The translations under genes and the position numbers were made by a program. DNA of 34,785 bases from NCBI RefSeq assembly GCF_037577855.1, contig NZ_JBAKFX010000042.1, forward strand, positions 1 through 34,785, in the 5' to 3' direction. The stretch's first letter is position 1; the number at the start of each line of letters is the position of its first letter. Source of the DNA: Dethiothermospora halolimnae. GTDB taxonomy: Bacteria > Bacillota > Clostridia > Tissierellales > VENL01. Below the pieces are notes generated by a model. It made no database searches, was not told the origin of the DNA, and saw only the letters and a list, made by a program, of their open reading frames with translations. Positions 1-7,249 of the stretch are shown here, in pieces.

Positions 1-66
1 CCTTCCTATATTATCTATACTTTTATTTTATTTATTTTATATTATTTTATAACAAATAAGGGTATT

Positions 67-88
67 AAAAAAAGCCCATTTGGGCTTT
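67..88 (-). terminator. Rho-independent terminator after the 114-aa gene
   Basis: The 8-bp stem AAAGCCCA/TGGGCTTT has a 2-nt centre. On the minus strand it is followed by a run of U (plus-strand A run at 67-73). It lies 12 nt past the stop of the gene ending at 100 and closes the small accessory transcript. Confidence 0.8.
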
Positions 89-99
89 ATAAGGTTTAA

Positions 100-444
100 T
101 TAATCTATTATTTTATAGTATTTTTCTGGCTCTAAAATTAAATATTCTTGTATATCTAGATCAGCAATAAACTCAACTTTAATCCCATCCAGTATTATAA
201 TATTATCTTCTTTATTAAAATAGTCTTCTTCCACACCTAAAACAAAATCCATCAAATAATCTTCTGTACTATTAATTAAAATAGCTTCTTCACCTTTCTT
301 GTAATAGTCTAATAAATCTTGTTTGAATTTTATAATATCTACTCTTTTATAAAAGTTATGCCTATCTAAGCTCTTTAAATTTTCCACTATTTTGTCTAAG
401 TCTTCTTCTGCTCTAATAATAGCTACATGATTATAATTTTTCAT
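100..444 (-). CDS. Hypothetical protein, 114 aa, accessory region
   Basis: I do not recognise this family. The protein is acidic and Asp/Glu-rich with alternating hydrophobic residues. It has no signal peptide or membrane segment, so it is probably cytosolic. An SD-like GGGGG precedes the ATG by about 8 nt. It lies 19 nt downstream of the 72-aa gene and shares its transcript, ending at the hairpin at 67-88. Like the other small genes to its right, it appears to be cargo of the element that ends at rlmH. No function is assigned. Confidence 0.6.
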   Translation of the reverse strand: MKNYNHVAIIRAEEDLDKIVENLKSLDRHNFYKRVDIIKFKQDLLDYYKKGEEAILINSTEDYLMDFVLGVEEDYFNKEDNIIILDGIKVEFIADLDIQEYLILEPEKYYKIID

Positions 445-463
445 CTAATAATCCCCCATTTGT

Positions 464-682
464 TTATAATATTTTAATATTATCTTGGAATGTTTCTATA
501 TAAAGAATATTCTCTTTTATAAAACCAGCTATTATTGTGTTATTATCTTCTACAATAAAAGGTTCATTATTATTTGTGTTATTAATTATCTGCTCATTTT
601 CACCAAGGATTTTCTTCATCTTTTTTATTTCTATGTCATTTAAATCTACCAAAAGATTAATTTCTCTTATTCTATTTAACAT
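464..682 (-). CDS. Hypothetical protein, 72 aa, accessory region
   Basis: This short acidic protein is Asn/Ile-rich and not recognised. A good SD (GGAGAAGGAG) stands about 7 nt before the ATG, which supports translation. It begins just after the terminator-like hairpin at 707-732, so it may depend on read-through or on a weak promoter of its own. It is followed closely by the 114-aa gene. No domain or catalytic motif is visible. Confidence 0.5.
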   Translation of the reverse strand: MLNRIREINLLVDLNDIEIKKMKKILGENEQIINNTNNNEPFIVEDNNTIIAGFIKENILYIETFQDNIKIL

Positions 683-706
683 AAAATCTACTCCTTCTCC
701 CTAGCT

Positions 707-732
707 AAAAAGAAAGCCCATTAGGACTTTCT
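707..732 (-). terminator. Terminator after the radC-containing small-gene operon
   Basis: In the minus-strand RNA, AGAAAGUCC pairs with GGGCUUUCU around a 4-nt loop, followed by a U run. The stem contains one U-G wobble that pairs only in the minus-strand transcript, which sets the orientation. It lies 35 nt after the stop at 767. Confidence 0.7.
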
Positions 733-766
733 TTTATAGAATATCATTTTTATTTTTTTATAGCAA

Positions 767-1087
767 TTATATCTCTAGTATTGTTAAAAGTTCATTTTGG
801 AACTTTATCACTTCTTCTAATTTAATATGGAATCTAAATATAAAATAATTTGTAATTCTATCCCCTTTAACCGTTCCCAAGCAAACATAATAACCTTCAT
901 TACTTCCAGAATGAAAATGAACTACTACATTATGCTCATCTTCTGGAACTATATCTTCTCTATAAACTCCCATAAGCTTTCTAAAAGCATCATATTTGTT
1001 AGTCATTTCTTTGCTTTTAAGATGATTTATAATTGCTTTTTCTATATTTCCAATTGAATTTCCAATGACCTTTATTTTTCTGCCCAT
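767..1087 (-). CDS. Hypothetical protein, 106 aa, accessory region
   Basis: No family is recognised. The ATG at 1087 is preferred because GGAGAG lies 7 nt upstream; a TTG one codon earlier is also in frame. The protein begins with a basic stretch, and the middle carries a His/Ser/Gly-rich segment (VVVHFHSGSNEGYYVCLG) of likely beta-strand character. It is the last gene of a tight minus-strand run that begins with the radC-like gene (spacers of 15, 3 and 12 nt), so it is probably co-transcribed with it. Function unknown. Confidence 0.55.
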   Translation of the reverse strand: MGRKIKVIGNSIGNIEKAIINHLKSKEMTNKYDAFRKLMGVYREDIVPEDEHNVVVHFHSGSNEGYYVCLGTVKGDRITNYFIFRFHIKLEEVIKFQNELLTILEI

Positions 1088-1099
1088 CAATATTCTCTC

Positions 1100-1498
1100 C
1101 TAAAATATAAACTGTGTATTGTTTAATCTAATTTTAGTCTTAAGCATTTTATTTGTATATTTTATCGCTCTAAAGAAAATTGGATCTACTTTGTTTTCTA
1201 CAAAACAATCTGCTGTAAATTTAAAATCTTCTCTATAATGTATCTTTAATATAAGAATAATTAAGATACAAACAAGACTATAATCTCCAGCACATTCTAA
1301 ACTCTTTCTTTTTGTATTACTAGGAGTTAAATAGAAATCTTCAAATTCATTATTTCTAAATCTAATTTTGGATTTATCTATAATAATGTCTTGAATAACT
1401 CCTTTCTTTTTAAATGAATTTAGAACTAACTGTATATGGCTCAAAACTTCATCACAAAAAATTCCTTTACGTCTTTCAAATCTATAATACAGTTTCAT
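1100..1498 (-). CDS. Hypothetical protein, 132 aa, accessory region
   Basis: Not recognised. The N-terminus is basic (KLYYRFERRKG). A strongly hydrophobic stretch near residues 72-86 (YSLVCILIILILKIHY) could be a membrane segment or a buried helix. A GGAGGGAG SD precedes the ATG. The gene begins 3 nt after the 85-aa gene and is followed within 12 nt by the 106-aa gene, so it sits inside the radC-led operon. It may work with its neighbours, but nothing in the sequence names the function. Confidence 0.55.
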   Translation of the reverse strand: MKLYYRFERRKGIFCDEVLSHIQLVLNSFKKKGVIQDIIIDKSKIRFRNNEFEDFYLTPSNTKRKSLECAGDYSLVCILIILILKIHYREDFKFTADCFVENKVDPIFFRAIKYTNKMLKTKIRLNNTQFIF

Positions 1499-1501
1499 TT
1501 T

Positions 1502-1759
1502 TTAAAACTCCCTCCTGTTATCAAATTCTCTAACTATCTCATTCAGTTCTTCTTTCTTCCTACCATCATAGGTTTTTACCATTACAATATGAGCTTCCAG
1601 AAATCTTCCTCTGTGATAATTAACTTCACTTTTAAAATTTTGTAGAACACTTAAGTATGTTCCGTTTGTAATAACTTCTCTTCCATCTATAATTAAACTA
1701 TAATGATTACCATTACTTTTAGCCATATCATAATGATAGCCCATGTTCATCGTTCCCAT
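1502..1759 (-). CDS. Hypothetical protein, 85 aa, accessory region
   Basis: A small protein with a mixed alpha/beta pattern, including HYSLIIDGREVITNGTYLSV and an acidic/basic C-terminal helix. No family is recognised. A strong SD (GGGAGGAG) lies about 8 nt before the ATG. It begins 15 nt after the stop of the RadC-like gene and is followed after 3 nt by the 132-aa gene, so translation of the group is probably coupled. It resembles the small cargo proteins common on integrative and conjugative elements; that is a context argument only. Confidence 0.55.
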   Translation of the reverse strand: MGTMNMGYHYDMAKSNGNHYSLIIDGREVITNGTYLSVLQNFKSEVNYHRGRFLEAHIVMVKTYDGRKKEELNEIVREFDNRREF

Positions 1760-1774
1760 TTAAATTCTCCTCCC

Positions 1775-2383
1775 TTATATAATTCCTTCTTCTTTTAAGC
1801 TTGTATAACCGTCTCCGATAATCACATGATCCAGAACCTTAATCCCTATTAAATCACCAGCTTCTACAAGTCTTTTGGTTATATTTATGTCTTCATGACT
1901 TGGTGATGGATTACCACTAGGATGGTTATGTACTAAAATTATACTGGCACTACTTCTTAATATAGCTTCTTTAAAGACTTCTCTAGGATGAACAATACTT
2001 GCATTCAAGCTCCCTACAGATATAGTTTTTATATCTATTACTTTGTTCTTTGTATCTAAAAGAACAATTCTAAACTCTTCCTTTTTCAAATATCTCATTT
2101 CTTCTTTTAACAATTCTGCTATATCCTTTGGGCTTTTAATACTGTCTTTAATATCTGTGTTTTCTTTAGCTATTCTTGTAGAAATATCAAACAGAGCTTT
2201 AAGCTTCTGTTTTTGTAAATCTGTTATTTCTAACCTATCTACTTTTTCTCTTATCTCATTTATGCTTTTAAGCTCTTGTAATACATCCACTTTAATATTA
2301 GTTAGTAATGCTAAAATCTCAAAGTCCATTAAAGAATTTACTCCATATTTACTTGCTCTTTCCCTTATTAACTGTCTATTCAT
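1775..2383 (-). CDS. radC: RadC-family JAB/MPN-domain protein (short form)
   Basis: This is a RadC/UPF0758 protein with an N-terminal helix-hairpin-helix-like part (about residues 1-75) and a C-terminal JAB1/MPN metalloprotease-like domain. The JAMM signature is intact: HNHPSGNPSPSHED near residues 152-165 gives H-x-H and a downstream Ser and Asp. At 202 residues it is slightly shorter than chromosomal RadC (about 220-230). Despite the name, a repair role for RadC is not established, and short RadC homologues are common on plasmids and integrative elements. It leads a tight minus-strand operon of small unknown genes, with SD GGGAGG. It is probably element-borne; enzymatic activity is not demonstrated by the sequence. 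Confidence 0.88.
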   Translation of the reverse strand: MNRQLIRERASKYGVNSLMDFEILALLTNIKVDVLQELKSINEIREKVDRLEITDLQKQKLKALFDISTRIAKENTDIKDSIKSPKDIAELLKEEMRYLKKEEFRIVLLDTKNKVIDIKTISVGSLNASIVHPREVFKEAILRSSASIILVHNHPSGNPSPSHEDINITKRLVEAGDLIGIKVLDHVIIGDGYTSLKEEGII

Positions 2384-2474
2384 TTTAAATTCCTCCCTTA
2401 AATTGTCTTCATAAACTCAAATTTTTTATTTAAATTTGGTATAAACATCAAGTTCTTAACCTTTCAAAAAATCA

Positions 2475-2509
2475 TAAAAGCCCCTACAAATAATCACTTT
2501 GTAAGGGCT
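2475..2509 (-). terminator. Terminator between the DUF2958 gene and radC
   Basis: A 12-bp imperfect stem (AGCCCCTACAAA paired with TTTGTAAGGGCT) surrounds a 7-nt loop and is followed by U residues on the minus strand. It lies 24 nt past the stop of the DUF2958 gene. Confidence 0.7.
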
Positions 2510-2532
2510 AACTCTTGATAATCTTTACTTTT

Positions 2533-2883
2533 TTATAACTTTGGATATGGTCTGTAAGGTTCTTTATATTTCTTCTTCAAATCAGCAAGTGAGATTAGTT
2601 CAAATTCTTCATCTCTGATTATCCTAGGAAATTTTTTATTAATATCTTCTAATTCATTAATTGAAAAATATCCTAGTTCTTTTTCAAAGCCGACTACCCA
2701 TCCAAAACATATAACACCTTCTTCTTTAATATCTGCCTCAATTAAGTACCATTCCCAACTACTACACAAATCGTAAAATCTAACCTTAACTATTGTTTCT
2801 TTTTCTTCTTTACCATCAGTTTCATACAAATTTGGTACTTCTAATCTTTCTTTAAGTTCTTTATTAAATAATTCTTTTGCCAT
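2533..2883 (-). CDS. DUF2958-family protein
   Basis: The motif WEWYLIEADI, then FGWVVGFEKELGYFS and INELE, matches my memory of DUF2958, a family of small proteins carried mainly by plasmids and integrative elements and of unknown function. The start at 2883 (116 aa, MAKELF...) is chosen because a strong SD (AGGGAGG) lies about 7 nt upstream. An in-frame ATG at 2949 would add 22 residues but has only GGAG one base away. No membrane or catalytic motif is seen. It has its own terminator at 2475-2509. Its presence supports the mobile-element reading of 1-5037. Confidence 0.7.
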   Translation of the reverse strand: MAKELFNKELKERLEVPNLYETDGKEEKETIVKVRFYDLCSSWEWYLIEADIKEEGVICFGWVVGFEKELGYFSINELEDINKKFPRIIRDEEFELISLADLKKKYKEPYRPYPKL

Positions 2884-3077
2884 AATATAATCCTCCCTTT
2901 TAATCGCTCTAAAATAAAATTCCAGTGAAATTTCATCTAGAGCTTTCATTCTCCTTTTGTTTTCCTAGCCTTTAACAATTCTTTTACTATGTTTTTTATT
3001 TTGGATGTTTCTATTTGTTGCATTATATGCAGTTTAATAGCTTTAATAAAAATTTTTAAACTTTTTTCTCTAAACTA

Positions 3078-3105
3078 TTGAAATATAAAAATTGTCTGCT
3101 ATAAT
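3078..3105 (+). promoter_or_regulatory. Sigma-A-type promoter for the small plus-strand frames before the recombinase
   Basis: A TTGAAA -35 box and a TATAAT -10 box are separated by 16 bp and point toward the recombinase gene. Predicted transcription starts near 3112. Confidence 0.6.
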
Positions 3106-3112
3106 ATTAAAA

Positions 3113-3248
3113 ATGCTTAAAATTAGTTTTAAGTATTTCCAGCCAAAAATTTATAAAGGAGGATAGTAAAACACGGCGGACAAAGCAAACAAAAGAAACT
3201 AATAATCTAGCTTTGTCAAATATTTTAAAGGCTGGTGTTTTAAAGTGA
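3113..3248 (+). other. Short leader and start-less reading frame upstream of the recombinase
   Basis: An ATG at 3113 opens a 17-codon frame ending at 3166. It overlaps a very strong SD (AAAGGAGG, about 3155-3162) that has no ATG, GTG or TTG at normal distance. The frame in register behind that SD (about 3162-3248, Lys/Thr-rich, ending SNILKAGVLK) runs open to a TGA that overlaps the GTG of the next frame as GTGA, the usual sign of translational coupling. Either a non-standard start is used or the start codon has been lost. Confidence 0.35.
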
Positions 3249-3415
3249 CAAATAATAATAATGAATTCAATAATCTTCTTAACGAAGTTAAACATATACA
3301 AAATAAAAAAAATAACAATGAAATATTAAATGACTTTCTTACTAAACTCTACATATTGAACGAAAAATATAAAGACAAAATAAATGAAATTAAAGATAAC
3401 CAGAAAGTAGATTAA
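3245..3415 (+). CDS. Small hydrophilic protein, 56 aa, upstream of the recombinase
   Basis: A GTG start at 3245 overlaps the TGA of the preceding frame (GTGA). The product is rich in Asn, Lys and Glu (TNNNNEFNNLLNEVKHIQ...) and looks like a charged helix or coiled coil. It ends inside a perfect terminator palindrome. It lies 73 nt before the recombinase gene and on the same strand. Short genes in this position sometimes encode recombination directionality factors or regulators, but no homology is recognised here. Confidence 0.4.
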   Translation: MTNNNNEFNNLLNEVKHIQNKKNNNEILNDFLTKLYILNEKYKDKINEIKDNQKVD

Positions 3416-3432
3416 TCTACTTTCTTTTTTTT
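3403..3432 (+). terminator. Perfect palindromic terminator before the recombinase gene
   Basis: The 22-nt perfect palindrome GAAAGTAGATTAATCTACTTTC is followed by eight T. It separates the small plus-strand frames from the recombinase. A TATAAT at 3460-3465 could be the -10 box of a separate recombinase promoter, though no good -35 box is seen. Confidence 0.75.
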
Positions 3433-3488
3433 ATGTTCTGAGTTATAATTAAGCTAGTTTATAATATATGTGTTAAGGATGGTGTGAT

Positions 3489-5072
3489 ATGGGTGATTCT
3501 ATGGAAAATAATAAGAATGTAGTAGGTTATGTACGAGTTAGCTCTGACGAACAGGTAGAAGGATATAGTTTAGATAATCAAAGAGAAGACATTAAAAAAT
3601 ATTGTGATTTACACGACCTAAATCTAATAGGTATTTTTTCGGATGAAGGTATTTCTGGTAAAAATATCGAAAAAAGAAAAGACTTTAAAGATATGATTAA
3701 CTTTATTGAAGCTGGAAAAGCTAACTGCATAGTAATATGGAAGGCAAGTCGTATTAGCAGAAATTTTTTAGATTTTGCTGAAATGCTAAAAAAGTTTGAA
3801 GAAATTAAGTGTAGATTAATAAGTGTTAAAGATAACTATGATACCGCTGATCCGAGTAGTAAATTAAGTATGTATATGCATGGTATAATAGCAGATTTGG
3901 AAAGGGATAATCTAAGAGTTCAAGTTCGTGGTGGTATGAGAAAACGTGCAAGAGAAGGAAGATTTAACGGTGGTAATCCTCCTTTTGGCTATAATTATAA
4001 TAGAAAAATAAAAGAATTGCTTTTAAATGAAGACGAAAAAGGAATTGTTAAAGAAATATTTGATTTATATCTAAAAGGCTGGGGATATTCTAAAATTGCT
4101 AAACACTTAAACTCTTTTGGTTATAAAACTAAAAAAGGAAATAATTTTTCTTTAAATGCTGTAAAAGGTATTTTAAAAAATCCTATATATGCTGGAAAAA
4201 TAAGATGGGAAAGATATAAAGATTGGGATAAAAATAAAAGAAAGGGCTTAAATAAAGAATATATTTATGTAGATGGTATCCACCAAGCTATTATTTCAGA
4301 GGAAAAATTTGAATTAGTTCAAGAAAAAATTAAAAATAATCCTAAGAGTGGAAATACTGGGAAGCCTTCTAACTACTTGCTAAGTGGTATTTTAAGGTGT
4401 CCAGCTTGTGGTTATGGAATGGCTGTTCAGAAAATCACAAAGAAAAATAGTATAAATTATTATTATACTTGTGGAGCTTATCAGAATAAAAAAGGCTGTT
4501 CTCCAAATTCAAACAAAATGGAAAAAATAGATAATCAGTTTATAGAGTTGATGTCTAATTATGTTAATAATCTAAGCTTGGAACAAATAAAAAAATCTTT
4601 AGCTAAAGATAAATCAATAGAAAAAAGTGAAATAGAAAAAAAGATTAATGATGTTAAAAATGAACTGAAAAATTTAAAAATGGAACAAAATAACTTACTT
4701 AAAGCATATTCTATGGAAAATGCTCCACTAGAAATATTAAATCAAAAACTTAATCAAAACCAAGCTAAAACTGAAGAATTACAGACAACTTTAAATGAAC
4801 TTGATATAGAGAGATCAAAACAAGGTGAAGATGTTAATCCTAAAAAGATTTACAGTATCTTAGAAAATTTCAAATTTATAATGGAAATTGCTGATAGAAA
4901 AGAAAAAAGAGAGTTAGTTAAAACTCTCGTTCATGAAGTTCATATTAACAGTGAAGGGACTATAACAAAGATAATATTGAAGTTAAATCAAAAACTTAAA
5001 ATACAATATGATAAAAAAGACAAGAAAAAGTTTATAATCACTTGTGGTACGGTTCACCCCTACTTATTCTAA
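3489..5072 (+). CDS. Large serine recombinase (site-specific integrase)
   Basis: This 527-residue enzyme catalyses integration and excision through a Ser-DNA covalent link. The N-terminal resolvase domain has GYVRVSSDEQ with the nucleophile at Ser18 and a WKASRISRN active-site segment near residue 90. It is followed by a Recombinase domain (about 160-290), a zinc ribbon with two Cys pairs (RCPACGYG near residues 304-311, then YTCGAYQNKKGC), and a coiled coil near 380-450. The start is either ATG 3489 or ATG 3501. The gene runs toward rlmH and overlaps it tail to tail by 35 bp, so the final residues FIITCGTVHPYLF are encoded by the antisense of the rlmH end. This is unusual and implies that the crossover lies at or near this junction. 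It is the presumed integrase of the element at 1-5037. Confidence 0.93.
   Translation: MGDSMENNKNVVGYVRVSSDEQVEGYSLDNQREDIKKYCDLHDLNLIGIFSDEGISGKNIEKRKDFKDMINFIEAGKANCIVIWKASRISRNFLDFAEMLKKFEEIKCRLISVKDNYDTADPSSKLSMYMHGIIADLERDNLRVQVRGGMRKRAREGRFNGGNPPFGYNYNRKIKELLLNEDEKGIVKEIFDLYLKGWGYSKIAKHLNSFGYKTKKGNNFSLNAVKGILKNPIYAGKIRWERYKDWDKNKRKGLNKEYIYVDGIHQAIISEEKFELVQEKIKNNPKSGNTGKPSNYLLSGILRCPACGYGMAVQKITKKNSINYYYTCGAYQNKKGCSPNSNKMEKIDNQFIELMSNYVNNLSLEQIKKSLAKDKSIEKSEIEKKINDVKNELKNLKMEQNNLLKAYSMENAPLEILNQKLNQNQAKTEELQTTLNELDIERSKQGEDVNPKKIYSILENFKFIMEIADRKEKRELVKTLVHEVHINSEGTITKIILKLNQKLKIQYDKKDKKKFIITCGTVHPYLF
5038..5072. other. Candidate attachment site at the rlmH 3' end
   Basis: This 35-bp overlap holds the last codons of rlmH (GEPYHK-stop on the minus strand) and the tail of the recombinase (plus strand). 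Staphylococcal SCC elements integrate at the equivalent GExYHK-stop position of rlmH using serine recombinases. The exact crossover and core dinucleotide cannot be placed from one junction. I saw no second copy of the tail sequence in the window, so the other element end should lie left of base 1. Confidence 0.5.
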
Positions 5073-5517
5073 AAGCCCTATAGACCTGCTCAAGTAGTAT
5101 CATCTTCATAAGTTGATGGGGAAATGTCATCTTAGAAAAGGATAGCTTATAATTACTTCTCTTTAACATCTCCTGTGATAATCCCAAAGATCCCCCTATT
5201 ACAAAGGTTATATCACTTTTCCCCTGTAGTGCCAAGTTATCTATTGTTTTGGATAAGTCCTCTGATGATATCATTTTCCCCTCTATGGCAAGGGCTATTA
5301 CATAGGAATCTTCTTTTATTTTTGATAGTATCCTTTCCCCTTCTTTGTCCTTAATCATTTCCATTTCAGCTTCACTTAAATTCTCCGGGGCCTTTTCATC
5401 CTTTACCTCTATAAGTTTAAGCTTACAATATCTAGATAGTCTTTTAGAGTATTCATTTATACCCTTAACTAAATATTTTTCTTTAATCTTACCAACTGAA
5501 ACTACATTAATATTCAT
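5038..5517 (-). CDS. rlmH: 23S rRNA (pseudouridine1915-N3)-methyltransferase RlmH
   Basis: RlmH uses S-adenosylmethionine to methylate pseudouridine 1915 in helix 69 of 23S rRNA on the assembled 70S ribosome. The 159-residue length is normal. The start NINVVSVGKIKEKY, the SPOUT-fold glycine loop (TFVIGGSLGLSQEM) and the conserved C-terminus RISRGEPYHK are all present, so the gene is intact despite the neighbouring recombinase. GGAGGAAATT precedes the ATG. It follows the CxxH/CxxC gene, the neighbour arrangement I recall from Bacillus. Its 3' end is the presumed integration target. Confidence 0.97.
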   Translation of the reverse strand: MNINVVSVGKIKEKYLVKGINEYSKRLSRYCKLKLIEVKDEKAPENLSEAEMEMIKDKEGERILSKIKEDSYVIALAIEGKMISSEDLSKTIDNLALQGKSDITFVIGGSLGLSQEMLKRSNYKLSFSKMTFPHQLMKMILLEQVYRAFRISRGEPYHK

Positions 5518-5554
5518 AATTTCCTCCTAAATCATAATTTAACTAAACATTAAT

Positions 5555-5579
5555 AAGCCTTACCAAATTAGCAAGGCTT
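5555..5579 (-). terminator. Hairpin between the CxxH/CxxC gene and rlmH
   Basis: AAGCCTTGC pairs with GTAAGGCTT on the minus strand (9 bp, one wobble) around a short loop. The following sequence is AU-rich but lacks a strong U run, so it may attenuate rather than stop transcription into rlmH. Confidence 0.45.
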
Positions 5580-5624
5580 GTCTAATATGTATAATAAACT
5601 GTATTATATCTTTAAAAATAATTT

Positions 5625-5792
5625 TTATACCACTAAGTACCTAGGTTTTCTATCGCAATGATCACATGTGTTTGGACTTGTCCAGTCAGTGAATGATATC
5701 TTTTCAAGTTCATATATATCCGGGGGCTGTTCATATACATCTATAAATTCTTCGATGGCTATATCTAAATGTTCATTACAAACAACATACAT
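5625..5792 (-). CDS. CxxH/CxxC small zinc-binding-type protein (BA_5709/YyzF family)
   Basis: This 55-residue protein has CNEH near the N-terminus and CDHC near the C-terminus, a likely zinc-binding set. Between them is the conserved acidic segment AIEEFIDVYEQPPDIYEL, followed by a FTDW-type segment. It fits the short CxxH/CxxC family I know from Firmicutes next to rlmH (YyzF in Bacillus subtilis). The function is unknown. SD AGAGGTG lies 7 nt before the ATG, and a TATAAT-like element stands upstream near 5830. It has its own transcription unit between htrA and rlmH. Confidence 0.85.
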   Translation of the reverse strand: MYVVCNEHLDIAIEEFIDVYEQPPDIYELEKISFTDWTSPNTCDHCDRKPRYLVV

Positions 5793-5920
5793 ATTATTTC
5801 ACCTCTGCTCTTAAAATATATCTATATTATATAGTATTTTCAGAAAAATACAAAATTATTCTATGAAAACAAAGATGCCATTGGCGCTTTTTTTATTTTG
5901 TACAGGGTACAGAGAGGAAA

Positions 5921-5949
5921 TTAAAACTGGGCTGGATATATTCAGCCCA
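5921..5949 (-). terminator. Terminator of the murA-walJ-htrA unit
   Basis: TGGGCTG and CAGCCCA form a 7-bp GC-rich stem, followed on the minus strand by GTTTTAAT. It lies about 35 nt beyond the htrA stop. Confidence 0.75.
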
Positions 5950-5983
5950 TACATTGTTTGATCAGCATATAGTGTCATTAATT

Positions 5984-7231
5984 CTATTGTCCAGATTTTT
6001 TATCAAATGTAACTCCAACTGTTTTTTCCTCTCCATTCCTTAATATGGTTATATTAGACTTATCTCCAATATTATAGTTAAACAGTACTTTTCTAATATC
6101 ATCTATTGTTTCAGTCTCTTTGTCATCTATTTTTATTATTACATCTCCAACCCTAAGACCTACCTCTGCTGCAGGAGTATCTGGGTATACTTCAACTATA
6201 TATACTCCACTTTCTGGACTTAAATCCCTGCCTAACATTTGTTCATAATTTTCTACTGATATTCCCTGTATACCTAAAATAACTGGATTAAACTCTCCCT
6301 TTTCTATAACTTGACTTATTATGGGTTTTGCAGTGTTTATAGGTATTGCAAACCCCAGTCCTTCTGCCACTTCACTTCTTATTTTTACAGTATTTATACC
6401 TATTACTTCTCCTTTACTATTTAATAAAGGTCCCCCACTGTTACCGGGATTTATTGATGCGTCGGTTTGCAAAAGGTCTTCTATTCTTTTACCCTCTGTT
6501 TCAAGGGTTCTATTAAGACCACTTATTATTCCTGAAGTAACTGTTCTTTCAAAATCAAGACCTAAGGGATTTCCTATGGCCACAGCTATTTCTCCCACAT
6601 TTACGTCATCAGAATTCCCTAATTCTGCTGCTGGTAAATTAGTACCATCTACCTTTACCATCGCTAAATCAAGGGATGTATCATACCATAAAACTTCTCC
6701 CTTTTTCTTGTCACCATTTTCAAATAGTACAGTTATTTCAGATTTCTTGCTATTCCCTATTACATGGGAGTTGGTCATAATGTATCCATCACTGTCTACT
6801 ATTACTCCAGAACCTACCCCTTGCTCCCTTATTGGGCCAAAAAAGAAGTTTTGTTTTACTTGAACCGTTGTTATTCCAACAACTGATTTCATTGATTTTT
6901 TAGCCACTGCCTCAACTGTTGTTATATCGTCTTTAGGATCTATATTTATTTTCTGTACATTATTAGAACCTTTAAATATTTTCGGAGTGGGAATGTATCT
7001 GCCATATAAATAATTAGGAGCAATATATGAAGATAATGTTCCTCCTATTAAAGCAGCAATTAATGCAACTACTATATAAGAAAAAAGTCCCCTTCTTTTT
7101 TTAGAAGCTTTTTTCCCTTCAACCGAATAGGTATAACTATGTTTCTCCCTATTATCGGTCCTGTTTGTATAAATACTTTCATCCCTCGTTTCCCTATTCT
7201 CTTGGTTTTGAAAATTATTATTATCTTCCAT
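5984..7231 (-). CDS. htrA: Membrane-anchored HtrA/DegP-like serine protease
   Basis: The product has 415 aa when started at ATG 7231, chosen because GGGAGGG lies 7 nt upstream (a TTG at 7246 is inside the SD). A charged cytosolic N-terminus is followed by one membrane helix at about 50-70, an S1C trypsin-like domain and one C-terminal PDZ domain (about 315-405). The catalytic triad is visible: His156 (TNSHVIG), Asp188 (SLDLAMVKV) and Ser265 (NPGNSGGPL). It should degrade or refold damaged proteins at the outer face of the membrane. It begins 18 nt after walJ, as htrC does next to walJ in Bacillus, and is likely co-transcribed from murA. Confidence 0.95.
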   Translation of the reverse strand: MEDNNNFQNQENRETRDESIYTNRTDNREKHSYTYSVEGKKASKKRRGLFSYIVVALIAALIGGTLSSYIAPNYLYGRYIPTPKIFKGSNNVQKINIDPKDDITTVEAVAKKSMKSVVGITTVQVKQNFFFGPIREQGVGSGVIVDSDGYIMTNSHVIGNSKKSEITVLFENGDKKKGEVLWYDTSLDLAMVKVDGTNLPAAELGNSDDVNVGEIAVAIGNPLGLDFERTVTSGIISGLNRTLETEGKRIEDLLQTDASINPGNSGGPLLNSKGEVIGINTVKIRSEVAEGLGFAIPINTAKPIISQVIEKGEFNPVILGIQGISVENYEQMLGRDLSPESGVYIVEVYPDTPAAEVGLRVGDVIIKIDDKETETIDDIRKVLFNYNIGDKSNITILRNGEEKTVGVTFDKKSGQ

Positions 7232-7249
7232 AATAGTCCCTCCCAAAAG

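Noticed and set aside
3107..3301. 64-codon minus-strand frame upstream of the recombinase
   Set aside because: It is the shadow of the plus-strand small frames, promoter and SD at 3078-3415, and has no convincing start context.
5871..5894. Bulged hairpin plus T run on the plus strand upstream of htrA's terminator
   Set aside because: There is no plus-strand gene before it, and the stem is broken by a bulge and a wobble pair; not called as a terminator.
6321..6863. Long plus-strand open frame inside htrA
   Set aside because: It is an antisense shadow of htrA, which has a full catalytic triad, SD and synteny. The same applies to the long antisense frames in purA, gdpP, walK and the S8 gene.
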